Shown in pieces: positions 33,636 to 41,923 of a stretch of DNA of 64,000 nt. The notes under the pieces were generated by a model that saw only the letters and a program-made list of their open reading frames with translations, made no database searches and was not told where the DNA came from. The DNA lies in NCBI GenBank assembly GCA_033851955.1, contig JAWSVK010000004.1:1-64000 (forward strand), read 5' to 3'. Source of the DNA: Profundibacter sp033851955 (GTDB lineage: Bacteria; Pseudomonadota; Alphaproteobacteria; Rhodobacterales; Rhodobacteraceae). The translations under genes and the position numbers were made by a program. Positions within the stretch are counted from its first letter, which is position 1, and the number at the start of each line of letters is the position of its first letter.

Positions 33636-35765
33636 CTAGGGTTTGCGCGCCGGGTCCCGATAGCGTTCCAGTGCTGCCACATCGCTGTCGGCCTCTAGGG
33701 CCGTCATTACAGTATGCAGATGCTCAACATCTCTCAAGTCCACATCAATCAGAATTCGGTAAAAATCTGGTTTCCGGTCAAGAAAAAGTAAATCCGCGAT
33801 ATTGGCCTTTTGCTCGCCGATCAATGTGCAAATACGGCCCAGAACACCAGCATCATTGCTGATCGTGATGCGCAGGGTCACGGAATGGGCGGCAGGGTGT
33901 TTGCCGCTGTGCCAATGCAGGTCAACCCAGCGGTCATTCTGGTCCTCAAATTCAGTCAACACGGGGCAGTCGATAGCATGCACCACGACGCCTTTGCCAC
34001 GGTAACTGATGCCAACGATTCGTTCACCTGGAACAGGCTGACAGCAGGACGCCCTTTCAAAGGTTTGACCATGCTCTAACCCGACAATCGCGCGGGCCAC
34101 CTCGACTTCGTCACCCGTAGAAACGGTCAATTCGGGGTACAGTCCCTCGACCACATCGCGGGCATTGGTTTCAGCGCTTCCAAGCCGCGCCAACAGCTCA
34201 TTGGAATCGGACAGGCCCATGTGTTTGGCGGCCGTCCTCAGCGCTTTGTCGCTGGCTTTTTTCCCGACATGTTCAAACGCAACGCGGGCCAATTCGCGGC
34301 CCAATTTGATGAACCGCTCACGGTCCTCTGAACGCAAGGAGCGCCGAATCGCGGATTTGGCTTTACCGGTGACAGCAATGTCTATCCAGGTGGCTTGCGG
34401 GCGCTGGCCCTCGGCGGTCATGATTTCAACAGATTGACCATTTTTAACACGCGTCCACAGCGGCACCCGGATGCCATCGACCCGTGCCCCAACGCAAGCA
34501 TCCCCAATACGGGTGTGGATCGCATAAGCGAAATCCAGTGGCGTCGCGCCGCGTGGCAGTTTCACAACCTCGCCTTTTGGGGTAAAGCAAAACACCTGAT
34601 CCGAATACATCTCAAGCTTAACATGCTCTAGAAATTCGTCGTGATCTTCGGCCGAATCCAGCCGTTCGGTCAGGCTGGCGACCCAGCCTGCCGGATCAAC
34701 CGCGAACGGGTTGCTGGCCCGCACACCGTCACGATAAGACCAATGCGCTGCAACGCCGGCCTCGGCAACATCATGCATCAGACGGGTGCGGATTTGCACC
34801 TCGACCCGCTTGCCATCGCGCCCCGAAACGGTCGTGTGAATAGAGCGATACCCGTTGGATTTTGGCTGACTGATATAATCTTTGAACCGCCCCGGAACAG
34901 CGCGCCAACGCTGGTGGATCGCCCCCAAAACACGATAGCAATCGGCCTCGTTATCAGTGATAACCCGAAACCCGTAGATGTCGGAGAGGCGGGAAAATCC
35001 CTGCCCTTTTTCCTCCATCTTGCGCCATATTGAATAGGGTTTCTTGGCGCGGCCGTGGACATCAGCCGTGATATCACCTTTGTCCAACTCTAGCCGGATA
35101 TCTGTAGTGATTTGTTTGACCACATCACCGGTTTCACGCTGCAACGTGATGAACCGACGCATCAATGAATTGCGGGCCTCAAGGTTCAGCACTGAAAAAG
35201 CCAAATCCTCAAGCTCTTCGCGCATCCACTGCATCCCCATGCGTCCCGCCAAAGGCGCATAGATATCCATGGTTTCGCGGGCCTTTTGCACTTGTTTGTC
35301 GTGGCGCATCGATTTGATCGTGCGCATGTTGTGCAAACGGTCGGCCAGTTTCACCAAAATGACACGCAGGTCTTTGGACATCGCCATGAACAGCTTGCGG
35401 AAATTTTCGGCCTGTTTGGTCTGGGTCGAGGACAACTGCAAATTTGTCAGTTTGGTCACACCATCGACCAGTTCAGCGATCTCTTCACCAAACATCTCTG
35501 TCACTTCACTATAGGTGGATTTGGTGTCCTCAATGGTGTCATGCAAAAGCGCCGTAATGATCGTCGCATCATCCAGTCGTTGCTGGGTCAGGATCGCCGC
35601 AACGGCCACTGGGTGGGTGAAATACGGCTCGCCTGAATGCCGGAACTGCCCTTCATGCATCGCCGTGCCATAGGCAAACGCCTTGCGGATCAGTTTTTCG
35701 TTTGTCTTAGGGTTATAGGTGCGAACCAGCGCGATCAGGTCATCAAGAGTGATCTTTTCCGGCAT
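33636..35765 (-). CDS. Bifunctional (p)ppGpp synthetase/hydrolase (RelA/SpoT)
   Basis: This 709-residue protein makes and degrades the alarmone (p)ppGpp. The hydrolase HD domain is intact (HDTIED, 75-80), the synthetase domain carries YGFRVITDNEADCYRVLG and SNGYRSIHTTV, followed by TGS (FTPKGEVVKLPRGATPLDFAYAIHT), a conserved-Cys region with RASCCQPVPGERI and a C-terminal ACT domain. Both activities are therefore expected, as in the single long RSH of alphaproteobacteria. It follows rpoZ by 36 bases. Confidence 0.94.
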   Translation of the reverse strand: MPEKITLDDLIALVRTYNPKTNEKLIRKAFAYGTAMHEGQFRHSGEPYFTHPVAVAAILTQQRLDDATIITALLHDTIEDTKSTYSEVTEMFGEEIAELVDGVTKLTNLQLSSTQTKQAENFRKLFMAMSKDLRVILVKLADRLHNMRTIKSMRHDKQVQKARETMDIYAPLAGRMGMQWMREELEDLAFSVLNLEARNSLMRRFITLQRETGDVVKQITTDIRLELDKGDITADVHGRAKKPYSIWRKMEEKGQGFSRLSDIYGFRVITDNEADCYRVLGAIHQRWRAVPGRFKDYISQPKSNGYRSIHTTVSGRDGKRVEVQIRTRLMHDVAEAGVAAHWSYRDGVRASNPFAVDPAGWVASLTERLDSAEDHDEFLEHVKLEMYSDQVFCFTPKGEVVKLPRGATPLDFAYAIHTRIGDACVGARVDGIRVPLWTRVKNGQSVEIMTAEGQRPQATWIDIAVTGKAKSAIRRSLRSEDRERFIKLGRELARVAFEHVGKKASDKALRTAAKHMGLSDSNELLARLGSAETNARDVVEGLYPELTVSTGDEVEVARAIVGLEHGQTFERASCCQPVPGERIVGISYRGKGVVVHAIDCPVLTEFEDQNDRWVDLHWHSGKHPAAHSVTLRITISNDAGVLGRICTLIGEQKANIADLLFLDRKPDFYRILIDVDLRDVEHLHTVMTALEADSDVAALERYRDPARKP

Positions 35766-35801
35766 TCGCGTATTGCGCCCTTCAGAGTGTCGGCAGGGGC
35801 G

Positions 35802-36155
35802 TTATGGCTGCCCTTGCGCTTCCATCAATGCCCGCAGCAATTTTTCTTCTGACATATCGTCTTCTGCAGGCTTGTCTGCATCTGCACCCATCAGCAAGGC
35901 CATGGCATCCTCTTCGGGCTCGTCCACCTCGATTTGGGTTTGCTGGCTTTCGATCATCCGCTCACGAAGATCATCGGCTGCTTGTGTTTCGTCGGCGATT
36001 TCACGCAGTGAAACAACAGGATTTTTATCATTGTCACGCTCAACGGTGATCGCATCACCAGCCGCAATTTCACGGGCGCGATGGGCAGCCAGCATAACCA
36101 GCTCAAAACGGTTTGGAACCTTATCAACGCAATCTTCAACGGTAACGCGGGCCAT
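35802..36155 (-). CDS. rpoZ: RNA polymerase omega subunit
   Basis: This 117-residue protein begins MARVTVEDCVDKVPNRFELVMLAAHRARE, the conserved omega core that holds beta-prime. The C-terminal half is acidic and low-complexity, as in other alphaproteobacteria. It is the gene before RelA/SpoT, the same linkage as rpoZ–spoT in E. coli, which fits the ppGpp site at the omega/beta-prime interface. Confidence 0.94.
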   Translation of the reverse strand: MARVTVEDCVDKVPNRFELVMLAAHRAREIAAGDAITVERDNDKNPVVSLREIADETQAADDLRERMIESQQTQIEVDEPEEDAMALLMGADADKPAEDDMSEEKLLRALMEAQGQP

Positions 36156-36230
36156 AGGGCGACTCCTGATCTCGATTTAGGTGCAATACGAAGACGTCTA
36201 TTTAGGGGCTTTGGTCCTTGTTGACAAGCA

Positions 36231-36818
36231 CTAAAGCGGTTTGATTTGCGCAACCTCATCTGCGGGCAATTCATCCAGCATCTGACGCGTGGTTTGTTGC
36301 AGGATAGGATGCACCCAATCCGGCGCAACATCGGCCATCGGCACCAGTACAAATGCACGTTCCTGAAGACGCGGATGCGGCAAGATCAAATGCTCCGGCG
36401 CCTGCTTTAATTGAGCCTCAATCGACAAATTCAACCAATACTCGAACGCCCGTTGATTGGGCCTAACTTCTTGACCAAAAACCAGCAGATCAAGATCAGC
36501 AGTTCGCTGTCCCCAACGCACATTCCTCTCGCGCCCCAATGCTGCCTCCACGTCATGTAAACACAATAATAGTTCACTTGCGTCCAAGGAAGTATACACC
36601 AAAGCCGCAGCATTCACATAGTCAGGCCCCGCCCCAGCTGGAAAGCAAGGAGTCGCATAAAATCGGCTAACCGCTTCAATTTTCACATTACTTTGCGTCA
36701 AAAGGCGCAATGCTGCGCCTAAAATATCCTGTGAAGTCCCTTGGTCAGATGATAAATTTGACCCGAGACCGATAATTGCCGATACTTGACCTATACCCGC
36801 CTCCGAGGGTTGCAACAT
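36231..36818 (-). CDS. folK: HPPK, folate biosynthesis
   Basis: 2-amino-4-hydroxy-6-hydroxymethyldihydropteridine pyrophosphokinase transfers pyrophosphate from ATP to the pterin before dihydropteroate synthase acts. Motifs are IIGLGSNLSS, FYATPCFPAGAGPDYVNAA, GQRTADLDLLVFG and LPHPRLQERAFVLVP, the last two being the catalytic Asp pair and the ATP loop. It has 195 residues, slightly longer than usual at the N-terminus. It is the gene before rpoZ on the same strand. Confidence 0.93.
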   Translation of the reverse strand: MLQPSEAGIGQVSAIIGLGSNLSSDQGTSQDILGAALRLLTQSNVKIEAVSRFYATPCFPAGAGPDYVNAAALVYTSLDASELLLCLHDVEAALGRERNVRWGQRTADLDLLVFGQEVRPNQRAFEYWLNLSIEAQLKQAPEHLILPHPRLQERAFVLVPMADVAPDWVHPILQQTTRQMLDELPADEVAQIKPL

Positions 36819-36924
36819 TTTTTGACAGTCCTTAAAATCATAGTCAGGTTTCGCATATTTGTATTAGGTAACCACACTCACTCACGGAAACGAAGTCGAA
36901 ACCGCCTACCGGAAGGAAAATTCT

Positions 36925-37497
36925 ATGTTCTACAAAGACGAACGGCTTGCGCTGTTCATCGATGGGTCGAACCTTTATGCGGCGGCCAAATCGCTTGGGT
37001 TCGATATCGATTACAAACTGTTACGAAGCGAGTTTATGAGACGAGGCAAATTACTGCGTGCGTTTTATTACACTGCTTTGCTGGAAAACGATGATTACTC
37101 GCCGATACGTCCTTTGGTGGATTGGCTGCATTACAACGGCTATTCCATGGTGACAAAACCCGCCAAAGAATACACCGATTCGATGGGCCGTCGTAAAGTT
37201 AAAGGCAATATGGATATCGAACTGGCGGTCAATGCGCTGGAATTGGCACCGCATGTTGACCACATGGTTATCTTCTCGGGGGATGGTGATTTCCGTCCTT
37301 TGGTTGAAAGCCTGCAACGTCAAGGCGTGCGTGTTTCAGTGGTCTCGACCATCCGGTCGCAACCACCGATGATCTCGGACGATTTGCGTCGCCAAGTCGA
37401 TAATTTCATCGAACTGGATGATTTGCGTGACGTGATTGGTCGCCCACCACGCGAACCAATGCCAGAACCAGCGCGTACCAGCGCTTCTGACGACTAA
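36925..37497 (+). CDS. NYN-domain (LabA/DUF88) protein, putative RNase
   Basis: This 190-residue PIN-like NYN protein has ALFIDGSNLYAAAK at the N-terminus, KGNMDIELAVNAL in the middle and the MVIFSGDGDFRPLVESL motif, together forming the acidic metal-binding site expected for RNA cleavage. The C-terminal tail is Pro-rich. The ATG is preceded by GGAAGGAAAA. Target RNA is unknown. It is divergent from folK and closed by a terminator four bases after its stop. Confidence 0.88.
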   Translation: MFYKDERLALFIDGSNLYAAAKSLGFDIDYKLLRSEFMRRGKLLRAFYYTALLENDDYSPIRPLVDWLHYNGYSMVTKPAKEYTDSMGRRKVKGNMDIELAVNALELAPHVDHMVIFSGDGDFRPLVESLQRQGVRVSVVSTIRSQPPMISDDLRRQVDNFIELDDLRDVIGRPPREPMPEPARTSASDD

Positions 37498-37500
37498 ATT

Positions 37501-37530
37501 AAAAGCCGAGGCAGATGCCTCGGCTTTTTC
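37501..37530 (+). terminator. Rho-independent terminator after NYN gene
   Basis: AAAAGCCGAGGC (37501-37512) pairs with GCCTCGGCTTTT (37517-37528) around a 4-base loop, ending in a TTTTT run. This is a textbook intrinsic terminator, and its A-rich left flank could also work in reverse. Confidence 0.92.
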
Positions 37531-37595
37531 ATTTATCCGATCTAGACGTCGCGTCCTGTTGGCTTTACTTCTTACTTCAACAGGATGGAACCGAC

Positions 37596-38546
37596 ATGAC
37601 CAAACCACCGCTTACACTTTACCTTGCCGCCCCGCGCGGATTTTGCGCCGGCGTCGTGCGCGCCATTAAGGTTGTCGAAATGGCGCTGCAAAAATGGGGC
37701 GCGCCAGTTTATGTGCGCCACGAAATCGTCCACAATAAATACGTGGTCGATGGGCTGCGCGACAAAGGTGCCGTGTTCGTTGAAGAACTGGATGATTGCC
37801 CTGATGATCGCCCTGTCATTTTTTCCGCCCATGGGGTGCCAAAATCTGTGCCTAATGCCGCAAAGTCCCGCAATATGATCTATGTTGATGCCACTTGCCC
37901 GCTGGTGTCCAAAGTCCATATCGAGGCAGAGCGTCACTCGGAAAACGGGCTCCAAATGGTGATGATCGGCCACACCGGTCACCCCGAAACTGTCGGCACA
38001 ATGGGGCAGCTGCCCGAGGGCGAAGTGCTACTGGTCGAGACCGCCGAAGATGTGGCCATCCTAGAAGTACGCGACCCCAACAAGCTCGCTTATATCACCC
38101 AAACCACCCTGTCGATTGACGACACAGCCGGCATTGTTGCAGCCCTTTTGGCGCGCTACCCCGCCATTGTCGGCCCTCACAAAGAAGACATTTGCTACGC
38201 CACCACCAACCGCCAAGAGGCCATGAAAGAAATCGCGCCGAAATCCGATGCGATTTTGGTGATTGGTGCGCCCAATTCGTCAAACACCAAACGGTTGGTC
38301 GAAGTTGGCGCGGCGGCAGGTTGTGCCTATTCGCAACTTGTCCAGCGGGCTGCTGACATTGATTGGCGGGCACTAGATGGGATCAAAACGCTGGGCCTGT
38401 CCGCAGGTGCATCCGCACCCGAAGTGTTGGTCAACGAGGTGATCGACGCCTTTCAGGCCCGTTTTGAGGTCAGCGTCGAATATGTGGAAACCGCGCAGGA
38501 AAACATCGAGTTCAAAGTACCACGCATCCTGCGGGAACCTGCATGA
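37596..38546 (+). CDS. ispH: 4-hydroxy-3-methylbut-2-enyl diphosphate reductase
   Basis: IspH is the iron-sulfur enzyme making isopentenyl and dimethylallyl diphosphates in the last MEP-pathway step. The three Cys ligands are in APRGFCAGVVRA, DATCPLVSKVH and EDICYATTNRQ. The ORF is open from 37515 inside the terminator, but the ATG at 37596 has AGGATGG upstream and begins at the family N-terminus (316 residues). It overlaps the methyltransferase gene by four bases. Confidence 0.95.
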   Translation: MTKPPLTLYLAAPRGFCAGVVRAIKVVEMALQKWGAPVYVRHEIVHNKYVVDGLRDKGAVFVEELDDCPDDRPVIFSAHGVPKSVPNAAKSRNMIYVDATCPLVSKVHIEAERHSENGLQMVMIGHTGHPETVGTMGQLPEGEVLLVETAEDVAILEVRDPNKLAYITQTTLSIDDTAGIVAALLARYPAIVGPHKEDICYATTNRQEAMKEIAPKSDAILVIGAPNSSNTKRLVEVGAAAGCAYSQLVQRAADIDWRALDGIKTLGLSAGASAPEVLVNEVIDAFQARFEVSVEYVETAQENIEFKVPRILREPA

Positions 38547-39136
38547 GCGTGGATGCCCGCACCATCCAAGTTTATGACGCCCGCGCCGCTGACTATAAAC
38601 GCCTGACAGCCGAGCTGGATGGATACACCGAATTGGTCGCCTTTTGCGCGGCAATGCCAAAGGATGCGCATGTGTTGGATCTTGGCTGTGGCCCTGGATT
38701 GTATGCCGTGTTTATGGCCCAACACGGTTGCAAAGTGGACGCCGTTGATGCTTCGGTTGAAATGGTCAAACTGGCGGATCAACAGGTTGGCGTCACGGCC
38801 CGCCACGCCAGTTTCGACGACATTTCCGGTACGGCTGTCTACGACGGTGTCTGGGCAAACTTCAGCCTGCTGCATGCTCCGCGCGACGCTTTCCCCAACC
38901 ATCTTGCCGCCCTGCATCGCGCCTGCAAAGCTGGCGCAAAATTTCATATCGGCATGAAAATAGGCTCTAATGCTGGCCGTGATGGCATTGACCGGATGTA
39001 CACCTATTACCAAGAGGACGATTTATTGACCCATTTAACCACTGCGGGTTTCACCGTCGAAAATTGCAAACACGGCAACAGTCCAGGTCTCAGCGGCGAG
39101 CCTGCGGATTGGATCTTGGTGTCAGCCCATGCCTGA
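38543..39136 (+). CDS. Class I SAM-dependent methyltransferase
   Basis: This 197-residue methyltransferase has the SAM-binding motif VLDLGCGPGLYAVFMAQ (about 50-66), the acidic strand 2 motif VDAVDASVEM, and FDDISGTAVYDGVWANFSLLHAP. There is no signal for a particular acceptor. It overlaps both ispH (four bases) and rnhA (eight bases), so it is co-translated with them. Confidence 0.86.
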   Translation: MSVDARTIQVYDARAADYKRLTAELDGYTELVAFCAAMPKDAHVLDLGCGPGLYAVFMAQHGCKVDAVDASVEMVKLADQQVGVTARHASFDDISGTAVYDGVWANFSLLHAPRDAFPNHLAALHRACKAGAKFHIGMKIGSNAGRDGIDRMYTYYQEDDLLTHLTTAGFTVENCKHGNSPGLSGEPADWILVSAHA

Positions 39137-39584
39137 TTTATTTGTCTATACCGACGGCGCCTGTTCGGGCAATCCCGGTCCCGGCGGCTGGGGCGCACTG
39201 ATGATTGCACGTGAGGGTAAAACGGTTCTAAAGGAACGCGAGCTTTGCGGCGGCGAGGAACACACCACCAATAACCGTATGGAATTGCTGGGCGCAATTC
39301 ACGCGCTTGAAGCCTTAGCGCGCCCCTCGATCCTGACCATCATCACCGATAGCGCCTATGTGAAAAACGGCGTGACCACGTGGATCCACGGCTGGAAGCG
39401 CAACGGTTGGCGCACCTCGAACAAAAAGCCCGTGAAAAACGTCGAGCTGTGGCAGCGCATTGATGAGGCGCAAGCCCGTCACACGGTGACATGGGAATGG
39501 GTAAAGGGGCACGCGGGCCATCCCGAAAATGAACGTGCGGATGAGTTGGCGCGGGCAGGTATGGAGCCGTTTAAGACAAGTTAG
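39129..39584 (+). CDS. rnhA: Ribonuclease HI
   Basis: RNase HI degrades RNA in RNA:DNA hybrids. All four acidic catalytic positions can be seen: Asp in YTDGACSGNPGPGGWG, Glu in NNRMELLGA, Asp in ITDSAYVKNG, and the final Asp in HPENERADELA. It has 151 residues, a standard length. It is the last gene of the ispH–methyltransferase–rnhA operon. Confidence 0.95.
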   Translation: MPDLFVYTDGACSGNPGPGGWGALMIAREGKTVLKERELCGGEEHTTNNRMELLGAIHALEALARPSILTIITDSAYVKNGVTTWIHGWKRNGWRTSNKKPVKNVELWQRIDEAQARHTVTWEWVKGHAGHPENERADELARAGMEPFKTS

Positions 39585-39587
39585 AAC

Positions 39588-39824
39588 CTATTTCTGAATG
39601 TAGGTGCGATAGACCCAAATTAGCGCCATCGCGCCCAGTACTGCGCCGACAAAGCCAAAGGCGATGCCTGTCAGCATCAGAATGAACCGCAGAAGCAGCC
39701 CGCCGATCAAAGCCCCGAAAATGCCGATCGCAACTGTGGTAACAACGTCCGTTTTCACATGCATCACCCGCGTGGCTAAAAAACCCGCAGCGGCACCGAC
39801 TATGATCAAAAATATGAAAGGCAT
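39588..39824 (-). CDS. GlsB/YeaQ/YmgE-family small membrane protein
   Basis: This 78-residue protein has three hydrophobic helices with the Gly-rich pattern of transglycosylase-associated (YeaQ/YmgE) proteins: FLIIVGAAAGFLATRVM, then TTVAIGIFGALIGGLL and GIAFGFVGAVLGAMALI. These proteins are associated with stress; the mechanism is unknown. It is convergent with rnhA with only three bases between stops. A three-armed repeat lies upstream. Confidence 0.75.
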   Translation of the reverse strand: MPFIFLIIVGAAAGFLATRVMHVKTDVVTTVAIGIFGALIGGLLLRFILMLTGIAFGFVGAVLGAMALIWVYRTYIQK

Positions 39825-39847
39825 AGTCCCTATATAGGGCTTCCAAT

Positions 39848-39914
39848 CCGCTCATCAAGCCTTACGGCTTTTTTCGCTCAGCGAAGAGCGCCCGTAAGGG
39901 GGCGATGAGCCACC
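39848..39914. repeat. Three-armed palindromic intergenic repeat, copy B
   Basis: This 67-bp element is about 82% identical to 25882-25949. The outer arms are GCTCATC and GATGAGC (perfect); inside are AAGCC-TTAC-GGCTT followed by TTTT, TTCGCT-C-AGCGAA, and CCC-GTAA-GGG with a GNRA-type loop. It ends three bases before the fmt stop codon, the same placement as copy A beside recO. Confidence 0.78.
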
Positions 39915-39917
39915 GTC

Positions 39918-40817
39918 TTAAGTCAGCCGATCCGGCATTTCGAACCCGCGCAAAACCACTCCGGCATCCATCGGCCGCTTGCCTTGACGTTGCGCCTTTA
40001 GGATCTCAACAGCCCCCGCGCCACAAGCGATGCGAAAACCGCCCAACACTTGACCCGCGTCGCCCACACCTTCAATCACACGGCTTTCCAACAGCTTGAT
40101 TCGCTCACCATTGATCTCACACCAAGCACCGGGAAACGGTGACAATCCACGGATCAACCGATCCACCTCAACCGCCGCAAACGTCCAATCCACCCGCGCC
40201 TCGGCCTTGTCGATCTTTTGGGCATAGGTCACGCCGTCATTTGATTGAATATGTGGCTCTAACTCGGCTAAATTGACTAAAGCATGCACAATTAACCGCG
40301 CGCCCAGCTCAGACAAGCGGTCATGTAAAATCGCGGTGGTATCCAGTGCCTCAATCGGCACAGACTGACGTATCAGCACTGGTCCCGTATCCAAGCCTGC
40401 TTCCATTTGCATGATGCAAACGCCAGTTTCAGCATCCCCCGCCATAATCGCGCGGTGGATTGGCGCGGCTCCACGCCAACGCGGCAATAGCGACGCGTGA
40501 ATGTTCAAACAGCTCTGTTTTGGCGCATCCAAAACAGCTTGCGGCAGGATTAACCCATAGGCCACGACCACGGCCACATCAGCGCCCAGCGCTGTAAATT
40601 TTGCCTGCTCAGCCTCGCCTTTCAACGAAACCGGATAGCGCACCTGCAAGCCCAATGCTTCGGCACGTGCCTGCACCGGACTTGGGCGGTCTTTCTTGCC
40701 GCGGCCCGCTGGGCGCGGCGGCTGGCAATAAACGCAAATCACATCGTGACCCGCCTCAACCAAAGCATCCAACACCGGTACCGAAAAATCCGGTGTGCCC
40801 ATAAACACGATCTTCAT
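39918..40817 (-). CDS. fmt: Methionyl-tRNA formyltransferase
   Basis: Fmt formylates initiator Met-tRNA using 10-formyltetrahydrofolate. The 299-residue protein begins MKIVFMGTPDFSVPVLDALVEAGHD and has the catalytic NIHASLLPRWRGAAPIHRAIMAGD block, with Asn, His and Asp further on, and the C-terminal tRNA-binding domain. It overlaps the deformylase-like gene by four bases. Confidence 0.95.
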   Translation of the reverse strand: MKIVFMGTPDFSVPVLDALVEAGHDVICVYCQPPRPAGRGKKDRPSPVQARAEALGLQVRYPVSLKGEAEQAKFTALGADVAVVVAYGLILPQAVLDAPKQSCLNIHASLLPRWRGAAPIHRAIMAGDAETGVCIMQMEAGLDTGPVLIRQSVPIEALDTTAILHDRLSELGARLIVHALVNLAELEPHIQSNDGVTYAQKIDKAEARVDWTFAAVEVDRLIRGLSPFPGAWCEINGERIKLLESRVIEGVGDAGQVLGGFRIACGAGAVEILKAQRQGKRPMDAGVVLRGFEMPDRLT

Positions 40818-41308
40818 TTCGCCCCCTTGCGAAATTTCCGCAGCAACATATCGCGCTTTACCTTGGACAGTTTGTCAAAAAACATCCGCCCATTCAGATG
40901 ATCAATTTGGTGCTGAACCGATGTGGCCCAAAGCCCGACGAACTCTCGTTCTTCAACCTCGCCGCTCACATTCAAAAACTGAACCGTCACCGCACGCGGC
41001 CGCCTAATCGTCGCCGAAAACCCGGGCAGATTTGGGCTGGCCTCATCGTGTTCACGCAGCTTAACCGATGCATGCAACACAACAGGGTTGCCCATCAACA
41101 CCGCTTGCCCACGAGCCTCGGAAGCATCCAAAACCGCCAACCGCTGCATCACCCCGATCTGGGGTGCGGCCAAACCAACACCAGGCATGGCCTCCATCGT
41201 TTCAACCATATCAGCCCAGATTTCGCGAGTTGCTTCATCCACCGAAACAATCGGCACGCAGACTGTTTTCAACCGTTTATCAGGAAATGGCACAAAGGCG
41301 CGGATCAT
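40814..41308 (-). CDS. Peptide-deformylase-like protein, probably inactive
   Basis: This 164-residue member of the deformylase family keeps motif I (GVGLAAPQIG, about 43-52) but not the rest of the active site. The motif EGCLS reads EASPN (89-93), replacing the metal-ligand Cys with Ser91. HEIDH reads HQIDH (133-137), replacing the catalytic Glu with Gln134. Both changes are visible in the DNA (AGC and CAA codons). Two metal His remain. An intact deformylase precedes it with a four-base overlap, so this one is probably a non-catalytic paralogue co-expressed with fmt. Confidence 0.85.
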   Translation of the reverse strand: MIRAFVPFPDKRLKTVCVPIVSVDEATREIWADMVETMEAMPGVGLAAPQIGVMQRLAVLDASEARGQAVLMGNPVVLHASVKLREHDEASPNLPGFSATIRRPRAVTVQFLNVSGEVEEREFVGLWATSVQHQIDHLNGRMFFDKLSKVKRDMLLRKFRKGAK

Positions 41309-41835
41309 GCCCGCGCCCGCTCGCGTTTCAGTTTAACCATCTTGCGAGTGATCATCTGACGGCGCAGCGGTTTGAGATAATCAATGAACAGCTTGCCGTT
41401 CAGATGATCAATTTCGTGCTGTACACAGGTCGCCCAAAGCGCATCGAATTTGGCCTCGCAGGCTGCGCCGTCGATGTCAGTCCACTTGACCATCACCTCA
41501 GCGGGCCGCTCCACTTCGCCGTATTGTTCGGGGATCGACAGACAACCCTCGTCATAAATATTCAACCCCTCCGAGGACCAAATCACCTCGGGGTTAAACA
41601 ACGCCATCGGCTGCGGATCGGCACCTTCTTCTTTGACACAATCCATCACAATTAGGCGCTTCAAAATGCCCAACTGCGGCGCCGCCAAGCCAATGCCCGG
41701 CGCATCATACATGGTTTCCAACATGTCGCTCGCCAATTTGCGCATTTCATCATCCACACCCTCAACAGGTGCGGCCACCTTTTTCAGGCGCGGGTCGGGG
41801 TGGATCAGGATCGGTCTAATGCTCATAGGGGTCAT
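41305..41835 (-). CDS. def: Peptide deformylase
   Basis: This metalloenzyme removes the N-formyl group from new polypeptides. All three motifs are intact: GIGLAAPQLG, EGCLSIPE and HEIDHLNG. The ORF is open to 41907; three close ATGs at 41844, 41835 and 41826 are possible. 41835 has GGGGGA about 11 bases upstream and is used here (176 residues), while 41826 (MSIRPIL) is nearest the usual family start. It forms an operon with the deformylase-like gene and fmt. Confidence 0.93.
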   Translation of the reverse strand: MTPMSIRPILIHPDPRLKKVAAPVEGVDDEMRKLASDMLETMYDAPGIGLAAPQLGILKRLIVMDCVKEEGADPQPMALFNPEVIWSSEGLNIYDEGCLSIPEQYGEVERPAEVMVKWTDIDGAACEAKFDALWATCVQHEIDHLNGKLFIDYLKPLRRQMITRKMVKLKRERARA

Positions 41836-41923
41836 GTAAGACATGATCCCCCGCGCTGCAACGCCCTTGCATCTGCAAATCCTATTGGTAACGTGGCGAC
41901 AAACCAATTTAGGGGCAAATCAC

